Assembly: GCF_009769755.1 (NCBI RefSeq)
Contig: NZ_SDWJ01000001.1
Coordinates: forward strand, 558,001-622,000
From: Sphingorhabdus profundilacus
Lineage (GTDB): Bacteria > Pseudomonadota > Alphaproteobacteria > Sphingomonadales > Sphingomonadaceae
DNA length: 64,000 nt
Direction of reading: 5' to 3'
The position numbers and the translations under genes are program-made. Of the stretch, positions 9,017-17,284 are shown in pieces; the stretch's first letter is position 1, and each line of letters opens with the position of its first letter. The notes under the pieces were generated by a model. The model was given only the letters and a program-made list of their open reading frames with translations, was not told the DNA's origin and searched no databases.

Positions 9017-9564
9017 AGCCGTTAACTGCGCGGGAACGCAAATTGGTTGCTGTCGGATTGCTCGTTGTCGCATTTGCTCTGTTCTGGCTTGTATTGGTCC
9101 AACCGCTATATGGTATTTTTTCCGGCAATGCCGAAAGGCGCATCGAGTTGCAGCAAAACTTCCGGCAGAATGAACGATTGATCGCGCGCATATCGACATT
9201 GCGGCGTGCCGCGGAAGAGCAGCAAAAGACCCAGTGGCAATATGCTATCAAGGCACAAAATGCGGAGCAGGCAAGCGAAGTTTTGAAAGCACGGCTGGAG
9301 TCCAGTCTCGCAAAGGTTGGCGGTGAGCTGCGATCGACGGAAAATGTCGATACTTCGGCTGGATGGGCACAAGCCAGTGCGACCGCTCTTGTTTCCAATG
9401 AACAACTGACAAACTGGATTTACCTCCTGAACAAGCAGCAACCTTATCTCGTGGTGGAATCTCTAAACATAGTTGCCGACCGGGCTCTCAACTCTGGTCG
9501 GCTTGATTTGATGGATGTGAAAATTGAAGTTTCGATTGCCATTAACCAGACCAACGCGCGCTAA
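9013..9564 (+). CDS. gspM: Type II secretion inner-membrane protein GspM
   Basis: Small bitopic partner of GspL: a cytoplasmic N-terminus with the TARERKLVAVG motif usual in GspM, one membrane helix (LLVVAFALFWLVLVQPLYG), a coiled-coil stretch around residues 40-85 and a ferredoxin-like periplasmic domain. Its start overlaps the gspL stop as ATGA. The length of 183 residues is normal. Confidence 0.87.
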   Translation: MKPLTARERKLVAVGLLVVAFALFWLVLVQPLYGIFSGNAERRIELQQNFRQNERLIARISTLRRAAEEQQKTQWQYAIKAQNAEQASEVLKARLESSLAKVGGELRSTENVDTSAGWAQASATALVSNEQLTNWIYLLNKQQPYLVVESLNIVADRALNSGRLDLMDVKIEVSIAINQTNAR

Positions 9565-10042
9565 CGGCGGCTTGTTCCCTGCACTTTGTGCAGGCGGACT
9601 GGTGCTTTGCCTTGCGTTGCAATTGGCGCTTACAGGCGGCGTGGAAATGCCGGAAGAGGTTGAATCTGCGGGGCAGGCGCGGGCCGCTTTGCCTTCAATT
9701 AGCGGGCAGTTTGTACCGTCGATATTGCTCGAAAATTCGATTTTCTCCCCTGGGCGAACTGCCAATGGAGCCGCTGGAGATAACGCGCAGGCCCCTTTGG
9801 GCGGCGCCGTCGTTGCAGGAGCGGTTTCGGTTAGAGGTCGGAGCTATGTCATAATGCAGGCTCCAGACGGTCGCGTTGTGCGGTTGGCAATCGGCTCTGT
9901 CTATAAAGGCTGGCGGCTTCGTGCCTTGACGGGAGACGGTGCAGTTTTTGACCAGGGGTCCCAGAAATTGAACCTGAATTTCGGTGCCGGAGCGATTCAA
10001 GGTCCGCCACAATCAGCAGAATATGAGGAAGAACAAAAATGA
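9524..10042 (+). CDS. Type II secretion GspC/GspN-like inner-membrane protein
   Basis: A 172-residue protein with one N-terminal membrane helix (LFPALCAGGLVLCLALQLAL), a short linker, the IFSPGR element often seen in GspC/GspN, and a small beta domain (GAVSVRGRSYVIMQAPDGRV, VRLAIGSVYKGWRL) like the homology region of GspC and PilP that touches the secretin N0 domain. The PDZ domain of classical GspC is absent. It overlaps gspM by 41 bases if the TTG at 9524 is the start; no ATG is available and downstream TTG codons are alternatives, so the start is uncertain. Position directly before gspD fits the secretin-contact role. Confidence 0.7.
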   Translation: MKFRLPLTRPTRANGGLFPALCAGGLVLCLALQLALTGGVEMPEEVESAGQARAALPSISGQFVPSILLENSIFSPGRTANGAAGDNAQAPLGGAVVAGAVSVRGRSYVIMQAPDGRVVRLAIGSVYKGWRLRALTGDGAVFDQGSQKLNLNFGAGAIQGPPQSAEYEEEQK

Positions 10043-12105
10043 AAATGCCCGTCTGCAAGCCGGTTTTGACGCTGCCCGTGATTTTGATGTTGCTATATGG
10101 GTGCTCGATGCAGGGCGGGCGCCCGCCAGTTGCGCTGCCGCCTGCCGCTGCGGCCGAGAATTTTATCGGCGATACTGGCCAAACGGAACAAGCAGGCGTG
10201 ACGATCATTGGCGGGGAAGAACCTGTGCCTACGGCAACCGTAGTGACACAAGACACAACAAAGCCCGGTGATATCAGGTTAAATTTCCCATCTGCCGATG
10301 TGAACGTCGTGGCCAAGGCTATCTTGGGTGATGTGTTGAGAATCCCCTATACGGTCGCGCCGGGGGTTACGGGTCAGATATCGGTTGTCACACCAAGGCC
10401 CATTGCCCGCAGTTCGGTATTTGCGGTTTTTGAAAAGGCTCTGACCACGGCAAATCTAGCGTTGGTACCGCAAAATGGTGGGTTCACGATCATGACGGTG
10501 CAGTCGGCGCAAGCTTCGGGTGTGACCGGTCCGACCAATCTAGGGTATAGCACAGAAGTCATTCGTCTGGAGTTCATCAACGCGGCAGAATTGAAAAAAC
10601 TGCTCGATTCCGTGATCCCCAACGTGGTGACGGCGGTCGATGCCAGCGGAAATACAATGACAATCGCAGGCACGGCGGGGCAACGGACAAGCGCGCGTGA
10701 ATTGATCAAGCAGTTTGACGTCAACTGGCTGCGGAACATGGCATTCGCCTATTTCACACCTCAGCGCATAGACGCACGTTTGATCGTTCCCGAACTGGAA
10801 AAATTGATTAACGCGCCCGATGCGCCGACGCGGAATCTGGTCCGTTTAATTGCAATGGAGCGTTTGAACGGGATAATCGCTGTCAGCGCGCAACGGCAAT
10901 ATCTGGAGGATGTCAGCCGTTGGGTCGAAGTTCTTGACCGCGAAGGTGCCAATAACGAAGCGCGCATTTTCGTTTACAAAGTTCAGAATGGCCGTTCGCG
11001 AGATCTGGCCAAAACCATCAATTCAGCATTCGGCAATGGTGGACAGGATGGCGGCGCGACGTCGAACGACAATGCCACAACCACAGGCCAATCCAGCGCC
11101 ACCACCCGCAGCAACGGAGGATCGGCGCGGCCAACCGTGGCGCAAAATGATGGCGACCCTTCTTTGGCGGAAGGTTATGAACAGCAGGGCAACAATGCCC
11201 GTCGGGGCCCACCGGTTACGATTACCAGTGATGAAACCAATAATGCTGTCATTATTTTTGGTAGCCCGCGCGACTATGCCGTTGTTGAAGAAGCGCTTCG
11301 GAAGCTTGATGTTCCCCCATATCAGGTCCTGATTGAAGCCGCGATAACCGAGGTCACCCTCACCGATGATTTGCGATATGGTGTTCAATGGAATTTCCAG
11401 ACCGGCGACAGTAATTTCGCCCTCTCACAGGGAACAGGTGCAAATCCCACACGGATTCTTCCCGGATTCTCTTATTTCTTCTCCGGCAGCGATATCAGCG
11501 CAACTTTGAACGCGCTTGAGGAGCGAACCAATGTCAAGGTTGTTTCCGCCCCGAAACTTGTGGTTCTGAACAACCAGACGGCGTCGCTTCAGGTTGGCGA
11601 TCAGGTCCCGATTCAGACGCAGTCGGCGCAAAGCGTCGAAAATCCCGACGCGCCAATAGTCAATGCCATCGAATACCGCGATACAGGTGTCATTCTTAAA
11701 GTTACGCCTCGTGTAAACGCCAATGGACTGGTGTTATTGGATATAGCGCAAGAAGTGAGTGATCTTTCGAGCCGTTCTATTCAAGGTATCAGTTCACCAA
11801 TTATTTCAACCAGAAGGGTTTCGACATCGATCGCGGTTCAGGACGGGCAGGTGGTTACATTGGGCGGACTGTTCAGGGATGCAAATAGTTTTGGCAAAAA
11901 CGGGCTTCCAATTCTTTCACGGATTCCGATTTTGGGCGGGCTGCTTTTCGGCAACCAGAAAAATGTCCAAAATCGCACCGAACTCATCATTCTTATCAAG
12001 CCGCATGTTTTGCGGACAGCAGATGATGCGCGTGCCGTGACGGAAGAATTACGGTCTAAAATTCGCACTTTGGAGCCGTTCAAAACCGAAGGTAGAATTC
12101 CATGA
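10039..12105 (+). CDS. gspD: Type II secretion outer-membrane secretin GspD
   Basis: Forms the outer-membrane channel. A lipoprotein-like signal peptide ends in LLYGCS (lipobox Cys about residue 22). N0 (DIRLNFPSADVNVVAKAILG), N1, N2 and N3 ring-building domains follow; N3 is interrupted by a low-complexity Gly/Asn/Ser/Thr/Gln-rich insert at about residues 332-380. The secretin core has VPIQTQSA, EYRDTGVILKVTPRV, TRRVSTSIAVQDGQVVTLGG and the C-terminal PILSRIPILGGLLFG signature. The length of 688 residues is typical. The start overlaps the preceding stop (ATGA). No pilotin gene gspS is present; a lipidated secretin may not need one. Confidence 0.95.
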   Translation: MKMPVCKPVLTLPVILMLLYGCSMQGGRPPVALPPAAAAENFIGDTGQTEQAGVTIIGGEEPVPTATVVTQDTTKPGDIRLNFPSADVNVVAKAILGDVLRIPYTVAPGVTGQISVVTPRPIARSSVFAVFEKALTTANLALVPQNGGFTIMTVQSAQASGVTGPTNLGYSTEVIRLEFINAAELKKLLDSVIPNVVTAVDASGNTMTIAGTAGQRTSARELIKQFDVNWLRNMAFAYFTPQRIDARLIVPELEKLINAPDAPTRNLVRLIAMERLNGIIAVSAQRQYLEDVSRWVEVLDREGANNEARIFVYKVQNGRSRDLAKTINSAFGNGGQDGGATSNDNATTTGQSSATTRSNGGSARPTVAQNDGDPSLAEGYEQQGNNARRGPPVTITSDETNNAVIIFGSPRDYAVVEEALRKLDVPPYQVLIEAAITEVTLTDDLRYGVQWNFQTGDSNFALSQGTGANPTRILPGFSYFFSGSDISATLNALEERTNVKVVSAPKLVVLNNQTASLQVGDQVPIQTQSAQSVENPDAPIVNAIEYRDTGVILKVTPRVNANGLVLLDIAQEVSDLSSRSIQGISSPIISTRRVSTSIAVQDGQVVTLGGLFRDANSFGKNGLPILSRIPILGGLLFGNQKNVQNRTELIILIKPHVLRTADDARAVTEELRSKIRTLEPFKTEGRIP

Positions 12106-12953
12106 TACCTCCGAAAAGCGAACAGGGCTATGCCATGGTCGCTGCCGTAGCGGGAATAGCGGTGTTTGCCATGATGGCTTTGGCGTTGGTCCAATCTAGC
12201 CAAAATGAAATTGTCCAGGTCAGTGCAGAGGTAGGGCAAGCCAAAGCAGCGGCTGCGGCAGAAGCAGGTATGGCAATCGCGCTCAATGGGTTGCTCACCA
12301 AAGACCGGGCCAACCGCTGGTCTATCGACGGCCGGCTTCGCAAAGCCGGTTTTGAAGACGCCAGTTTGCAGATCCGGATAGAAGATGAACGCGGCAAGGT
12401 TCCAATCAACCTGCTTGATGATGAACTGGCGGCCAGATTGATGGAGGCAATCGGGCTGGGCTTTGGCGGAAATGCAAGAATTGCAGCCGACTCATTGGTT
12501 GATTGGATAGACGATGATGAGGAACCACGACCTGACGGAGCTGAGGCAGATTATTACCGGCCGCGTGGAATCCGTCCGCGTAATGGTCCGCTCCAGTCAG
12601 TGGACGAGCTGACACAGATACGCGGATTTAACCGCAAAATGGTTGAACAGATGAAGCCATTTGTGACGGTCAACTTCGGAAGCGGAGGCTTTGATGCACG
12701 TTATGCCCATCCGCGTGCTATCGGTGTAATGCTTGATGGAGGGGTCGATAGCCCGGCCGCGATAAATCGGCAGCGGGAATTGGACGGGCAGCGTACTGCT
12801 ATTGAATTGGGCGATGCGATTGATTTGGTCGGCCGACCGTTAATGATTTCGGTTGAAGCAAAGCGGCCTGACGGGACCCGCTCTAAACGGCAAATGATTG
12901 TGGAGCTTACAGGATCGGAAACCCGTCCTTACATCATTCGCGCATTTGAATAG
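12102..12953 (+). CDS. gspK: Type II secretion tip pseudopilin GspK
   Basis: Large minor pseudopilin that caps the pseudopilus tip. A short leader and hydrophobic helix (QGYAMVAAVAGIAVFAMMAL) carry no Glu at +5, as is typical for GspK. The alpha domain insert includes DERGKVPINLLDDELAARL and SLVDWIDDDEEPRPDGAE, the calcium-site and helix region recognised in GspK, then LQSVDELTQIRGFN, the saposin-like segment. The ATG overlaps the gspD stop. It is unusual that gspK is last, after gspD, rather than after gspJ. Confidence 0.9.
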   Translation: MIPPKSEQGYAMVAAVAGIAVFAMMALALVQSSQNEIVQVSAEVGQAKAAAAAEAGMAIALNGLLTKDRANRWSIDGRLRKAGFEDASLQIRIEDERGKVPINLLDDELAARLMEAIGLGFGGNARIAADSLVDWIDDDEEPRPDGAEADYYRPRGIRPRNGPLQSVDELTQIRGFNRKMVEQMKPFVTVNFGSGGFDARYAHPRAIGVMLDGGVDSPAAINRQRELDGQRTAIELGDAIDLVGRPLMISVEAKRPDGTRSKRQMIVELTGSETRPYIIRAFE

Positions 12954-12988
12954 ACATTGTCTGAACGCATTTCCCATTTACAGACCAT

Positions 12989-13693
12989 CTAGGGCCGGGC
13001 GGATAAACCCCAAGGCGCAAAAGTTTCTTGTTTCTCAATTGATTGCGGGATTTGTACGCGCTTGACAATGGTATTCTGCGTCAATGGATCAGGTGCAGTC
13101 GCCCAGTTTCCGAGGCCAGTTATCATAGGTTCGTTACCGCCAGCATAGCGGGCAGGCTGGTCGGCACTGCCCGGTGCCCGATAGAAGATATGGGCACCAA
13201 TCTTGCCGACCCGGATCAGGCTTGGCGCCCAATAAGGTGAGACATAATCGGCATGATAATGTGTAGCACCGCCAACATGCGGCGTGAAATTCGCAGCCAG
13301 GACCCGATTGGCAATATTTCGGGAGTTTAGTAAGATATTCGCAGGCAATGCGCGTTTCATGGCGCCGTCACATGTAAAGGTGAACTGGCAGCCGGTTTTC
13401 CTTGAAGAGCCCTGAAACACGACTCCGCAAACACTTTTGGGATAGGCTGGATGCCGTGTTCGATTAAGAATGACTTCGGCGACGGCTTGTTGACCTTCGA
13501 CCGGTTCAAAACCCGCTTCATAAGCGATGGCAAGGGACAAGCAACGAGTTGCACGTTCCAGATCGTCAGGTGAATCCGTAAATGCTGCACCACTTTCATT
13601 ACCCGCAGCTTGCGCCAAGACGGGCGAGGCGCAAAGTAGTGCACTCACAAAAAATGCGATTTTGAACCGATTGAGAAACACGCAAAACCTCAT
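12989..13693 (-). CDS. Cell-wall hydrolase, SleB family
   Basis: A secreted hydrolase with the SleB (Hydrolase_2) domain. The ATG at 13693 opens a good signal peptide (RFKIAFFVSALLCASPVLAQ) and has AGGGC upstream; a start at 13729 would add 12 residues before it. The domain begins CLSLAIAYEAGFEPVEGQQA, in which the Glu of AYEAG is the catalytic residue of this lytic-transglycosylase-like family, and continues AEVILNRTRHPAYPKSVCGV, CQFTFTCDG and GGATHYHADYVSPYW. It lies between the T2SS operon and the polysaccharide export gene, both on the other strand. Confidence 0.88.
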   Translation of the reverse strand: MRFCVFLNRFKIAFFVSALLCASPVLAQAAGNESGAAFTDSPDDLERATRCLSLAIAYEAGFEPVEGQQAVAEVILNRTRHPAYPKSVCGVVFQGSSRKTGCQFTFTCDGAMKRALPANILLNSRNIANRVLAANFTPHVGGATHYHADYVSPYWAPSLIRVGKIGAHIFYRAPGSADQPARYAGGNEPMITGLGNWATAPDPLTQNTIVKRVQIPQSIEKQETFAPWGLSARP

Positions 13694-13803
13694 TTGCCCT
13701 AAAGCAGCAATGGCATGCCATAATGACATTTTTCGGACATTTCGGCTTTTGTGATGAATTCAAAATTCTGTGCCCATCTTGAAATTGCGGCACGAATTCG
13801 ACG

Positions 13804-13832
13804 TTTGTCAGACAAATGACACATAGCTGTCA
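13804..13832. promoter_or_regulatory. Paired palindromes upstream of the polysaccharide export gene
   Basis: Two abutting dyads: tttgtc-a-gacaaa (13804-13816) and tgaca-catagc-tgtca (13817-13832). They lie about 45-73 bases before the export lipoprotein start and in the gap shared with the divergent cell-wall hydrolase, a suitable place for a regulator controlling one or both. No regulator is assigned. Confidence 0.35.
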
Positions 13833-13876
13833 TAGTGTTTCCAACAGTCTGTTTTAAGCAATTGCGAGAATTACCG

Positions 13877-14422
13877 ATGACCCGATTTTTTATAGCCCTG
13901 CTTTTGATTTTGACCGGTGCGTGTACGCCGGTTGCGATGATGGAAGGGCCTAGTGTTGCCAATTATGTATATCGTATCGGTTCGGGTGACCGACTGAAAA
14001 TTCAGACTTTTGGTGAATCTACCTTGTCCGGCGAGTTCGCGGTTAATGCAGAAGGTTCTATCGCCTTTCCATTGGTAGGCGATGTTATGGCGGGCGGCAA
14101 AACAGTCACCGAATTCAAGGAAGATTTGACGAATAAGCTGGGGTCGCAATATCTTCGCAATCCCCGTATTTCTGTCGAAATGGTCAATTTCAGACCTGTA
14201 TATATATTAGGCGAAGTCGCGAAACCCGGCGAATTCAACTATTCGGAGCGGATGAGTGTTTTTGCGCTAGTCGCAAAGGCTGGCGGCTTTACATATCGCG
14301 CAAACCAGTCTTACGCTTATATTCGGCGCGAAGATGAAACCGAAGAAAAGGCAATCAAGTTGACCAGTGCGACGGCTGTGCAGCCGGGAGACACGGTTCG
14401 GATACCAGACCGCGTATTTTAG
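13877..14422 (+). CDS. Polysaccharide export lipoprotein, Wza/GumB type (short)
   Basis: An outer-membrane polysaccharide export protein. The ATG at 13877, with GAGAA upstream, starts a lipoprotein signal (ALLLILTGAC, Cys about residue 16). The Poly_export domain follows (YRIGSGDRLKIQTFGESTLS, FAVNAEGSIAFPLVGDVMAG), then one SLBB domain (VYILGEVAKPGEFNYSERMS). At 181 residues it is half the size of E. coli Wza and lacks the C-terminal amphipathic helix that forms the Wza outer-membrane pore, so it resembles GumB and ExoF-like proteins; the separate beta-barrel encoded at 29565-30836 could supply the outer-membrane pore. Confidence 0.87.
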   Translation: MTRFFIALLLILTGACTPVAMMEGPSVANYVYRIGSGDRLKIQTFGESTLSGEFAVNAEGSIAFPLVGDVMAGGKTVTEFKEDLTNKLGSQYLRNPRISVEMVNFRPVYILGEVAKPGEFNYSERMSVFALVAKAGGFTYRANQSYAYIRREDETEEKAIKLTSATAVQPGDTVRIPDRVF

Positions 14423-14787
14423 CAGGTTCCGACAAACGAACACTCCCAAAGCATCTATGGTCGCATTGCGCTATGAGTTTACGGCCTAAAAGCATTTCCG
14501 GCCATAAAAGTTCTGGCCCGATAGAATTTTGACCTCAAATACTGTTTCATTTTGATCCTAGGATTATTATAATTTTTTCTATTAAACTTAATAAGTTAAA
14601 TAGAATAGGTATTAAATTATCAACTTTGATTGTTAAATTTCACTTTGTAAAAATACCGCAACACTCCCCAGTTAATAGATTCTTAATGGCAGCGAACGTG
14701 CTGGACCTTGGAAGCATGTCTTTTGTTTTTCCAAAGCACGACTGAATATCAAAATTGGCCAAAGATCAAAATGGGGATGTGAGTTTA
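14423..14787 (+). other. AT-rich intergenic region before the sugar-phosphate transferase
   Basis: A 365-base stretch without a credible gene. Bases 14520-14700 are strongly AT-rich, with runs such as ttattataattttttctatt, and probably hold the promoter of the downstream transferase gene. No riboswitch or terminator structure was recognised. Confidence 0.45.
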
Positions 14788-15558
14788 ATGTTGACGACTG
14801 ACCAACTCAATCACAGGTTGTTGCTTGAAACAGATGTGGACTATTGCCGCAGCTTGATTGCTATGACGCCTTCCGCGCAAGGCGGTTTTGCCGACGCCCA
14901 GCTTCCTGAAGCGGGTGGCGAGCCTATTGTCGACCAACTCGGAAAGCACGAGCGGTATTTGAAGCGCACTTTCGACATTACATTTGCTCTTGTTTTTTTG
15001 CTGGTATCGCTTCCGGTTCTTATCCTTCTTTCAATCGCATTGCAGATTGATAGTCCAGGGCGCTTATTCTTTGTACAGCAAAGGGTTGGCCGGCATGGGC
15101 GGATGTTTAACTGCTTCAAATTCCGCACGATGCATGAAGATGCCGAACGGCTACTGGAAGATTTGCTGGCGACTTCACCCGAAGCGCGACGCGAATGGGA
15201 TTTGGATCATAAGCTAAGAAATGATCCCCGCGTTTCCAGACTAGGGGGCGTGGTCCGTAAACTCAGTCTTGATGAATTGCCACAATTGCTCAATATCCTG
15301 TCCGGGGAAATGAGTGTTGTCGGGCCCCGTCCAATTGTACGCGCCGAGATTCTGAAATATGGAAGCTTTTTTTCAGATTATTGCGCGGTGAAGCCTGGGC
15401 TAACCGGTCTTTGGCAAGTGAGTGGACGCAACGATGTCAGTTATGATGAGCGGGTTCAGCTAGACTGCGAATATCGGCGCAAGGCATCTTTCTTGTTTGA
15501 CATGAACATCGTTCTCAAAACGGTACCCGCTGTGTTGGGTACGAAGGGATCTTACTAG
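14788..15558 (+). CDS. Undecaprenyl-phosphate sugar-1-phosphate transferase, ExoY type
   Basis: Starts polysaccharide repeat-unit synthesis by moving a sugar-1-phosphate from a nucleotide sugar to undecaprenyl phosphate. Only the catalytic bacterial sugar transferase domain is present: a re-entrant hydrophobic segment after KRTFDITFALVFLLVSLPVL, then FFVQQRVGRHGRMFNCFKFR, the KFRTMHEDA motif, LSLDELPQLLNILSGEMSVV and GPRPIV. The four N-terminal membrane helices of WcaJ are absent, so it is the short ExoY/RfbP-C form. ATG 14788 follows GGGGATGTGAG; a TTG at 14755 is a longer alternative. The sugar is not predictable. Confidence 0.9.
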   Translation: MLTTDQLNHRLLLETDVDYCRSLIAMTPSAQGGFADAQLPEAGGEPIVDQLGKHERYLKRTFDITFALVFLLVSLPVLILLSIALQIDSPGRLFFVQQRVGRHGRMFNCFKFRTMHEDAERLLEDLLATSPEARREWDLDHKLRNDPRVSRLGGVVRKLSLDELPQLLNILSGEMSVVGPRPIVRAEILKYGSFFSDYCAVKPGLTGLWQVSGRNDVSYDERVQLDCEYRRKASFLFDMNIVLKTVPAVLGTKGSY

Positions 15559-15591
15559 ATACCTGCCATTTTCATCTGTTTAACACCCGGG

Positions 15592-15714
15592 TCAAATCAG
15601 ATAAAAAATCGTCACCCAGATGGCTGCGCCCAGAACGAATGCCAAGCTCCATCCAAGAAATGACACCGGGCGTTGCGTCGCATTGAGCGATGATATGTCG
15701 GAAATGGCGTACAT
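15592..15714 (-). CDS. Small single-helix membrane protein (40 aa)
   Basis: A 40-residue frame with a very good ribosome site (GGAGAGGAA) and a single membrane helix near the C-terminus (FLGWSLAFVLGAAIWVTIFYLI). A longer in-frame start at 15813 has no ribosome site. No family is recognised. It lies 228 bases downstream of the type I adaptor gene on the same strand, separated by its own potential promoter region, and converges on the ExoY-type gene. Such a short, well-initiated membrane protein could be a regulator or partner of the polysaccharide machinery, but there is no direct evidence. Confidence 0.5.
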   Translation of the reverse strand: MYAISDISSLNATQRPVSFLGWSLAFVLGAAIWVTIFYLI

Positions 15715-15942
15715 GTTCCGTTCCTCTCCAGCAATTTTTGAACCTTTTACAGGTTCTTGAGATAAGTCCCGCCTAACATTGGCGTTTACCTCTGTCCTGT
15801 TTTTATTATCCATTTTGCTATACCATATAGGATTTTGCAGACAAATCCCACATGTTTTACGAACAGCGGGAATGCATGAGTATAGCGAAGAGGTGGTTAA
15901 CGGAAAGAAAAAAAGCCTTAACTGAAGTAAGGCTTTGATTTA

Positions 15943-17271
15943 CTACCTAAACGCGCGAGCTATCTGGTCCGATAGTGGCTTGAATAAAAATGCCAATAAT
16001 GTGCGGTTACCCGTCTTGAAGAAAGCTTCGACGGGCATTCCCGGCCGCAGTTTAAGGGGTCCCAGTTTCGCGATCTGGCTTTTCGAAATTGCAACTTCAA
16101 TAGGGTAATAGGCGATTCCCAGCTCTATATCGGTTGTACGATCGGCCCCTATTTTTGATACTTTGCCAGCAATTTGGGGCGTTGTTTGCATATCAAAAGC
16201 CGAGAATCGCAACATGACATCCTTGCCAGTTTGCAATTGATCGATATCCTTAGGGCGAACCCGCGCTGTTACTATGAGCATGTCGTTATCAGGAACAATT
16301 TCCATGATGGTCGCGCCAGCGGGTACAACTCCACCGATTGTACCGAACGCCAATTTGTCGATGACGCCATCATAAGGCGCTCGCACGAGGTTGCGGCTGT
16401 TGGTGTCTTGTGCAACGACATTTCTTTGGCGCAGTTCGATCAAGCGGGACTGTACTTCTGCAAGTTCTTCCCCTGCAGATCGACGTGAATTGTCCTCAAG
16501 AAGCAAGATCCGCTCTTGCAGTTCGGCAATTCGTGCCCGTGTTTGCGCTTCGTTGGTTTCGGCCGACGCGACATTGCCTCTCACGCCTTCCGCCGCCCGA
16601 TGCAATTCATTGCGGCGTTGGAGGGTGGTATATCCTTTTTCCCACAATTTATCGTTGGCATTGCGTTCTTCAGCGATGAGCGCTTCTTGATTTCTGTAAA
16701 CATCAGCCTGGACTTGAAACCCGCTAATGGAGTGTTCTGCCTGGTTTATCTGTTGCATGACCGTTTGCCGTTGGGACAATATCGCTTGCCGGTTTAACGC
16801 AAATGCCCGACGTTCTTCGTCGATGGCACGGGTAACTTCTTCTTCCGACATCCGTGATGTCAGGATTTCTGGAAATGAAATGTTTTTCAAGCCGTCACGC
16901 TCGGCCCGCAATCGCGCCTCTCTCGCCAGCAATTGGTCAATGCTCTCCAACGCCATGGCCGCGCCTGCAGACGAAACATTGGTGTCGAAGCGCAACAATA
17001 TCTGGCCTTTTTTCACCCTGTCTCCATTGCTGACATGTATTGCCGCAACAACACCGCCGATTGGATGAGCGATCTTTTTAACACCTGAGGCAATCGCAAC
17101 TTCTCCATTTGCGATAACGGCACCGGTTATTGGAACAAAAGTCAGCGCACCCCCAAATCCGATGCAAAGCAGGGCGATTGCAATTTTGGACTTACGCAAA
17201 ATGGACGAGAGCTTTTTCTGCGGGTCTGTCCAATCGGATTGCGGGTCGTTGGCGAGCAAAATCCTGTTCAT
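15943..17271 (-). CDS. Type I secretion periplasmic adaptor, HlyD/PrtE family
   Basis: Membrane-fusion protein of a type I secretion system. One N-terminal membrane helix (IAIALLCIGFGGALTFVPI), a lipoyl half-motif (VVAAIHVSNGDRVKKGQILL), a long coiled-coil hairpin (about residues 100-280), the second lipoyl half (VRAPYDGVIDKLAFGTIGGV) and the beta-barrel domain with a C-terminal LRPGMPVEAFFKTGNRTLL. The length of 442 residues is typical. It starts 13 bases after the ABC transporter gene. No TolC gene is linked; the outer-membrane channel must come from elsewhere. Confidence 0.9.
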   Translation of the reverse strand: MNRILLANDPQSDWTDPQKKLSSILRKSKIAIALLCIGFGGALTFVPITGAVIANGEVAIASGVKKIAHPIGGVVAAIHVSNGDRVKKGQILLRFDTNVSSAGAAMALESIDQLLAREARLRAERDGLKNISFPEILTSRMSEEEVTRAIDEERRAFALNRQAILSQRQTVMQQINQAEHSISGFQVQADVYRNQEALIAEERNANDKLWEKGYTTLQRRNELHRAAEGVRGNVASAETNEAQTRARIAELQERILLLEDNSRRSAGEELAEVQSRLIELRQRNVVAQDTNSRNLVRAPYDGVIDKLAFGTIGGVVPAGATIMEIVPDNDMLIVTARVRPKDIDQLQTGKDVMLRFSAFDMQTTPQIAGKVSKIGADRTTDIELGIAYYPIEVAISKSQIAKLGPLKLRPGMPVEAFFKTGNRTLLAFLFKPLSDQIARAFR

Positions 17272-17284
17272 TACATTGTATCCA

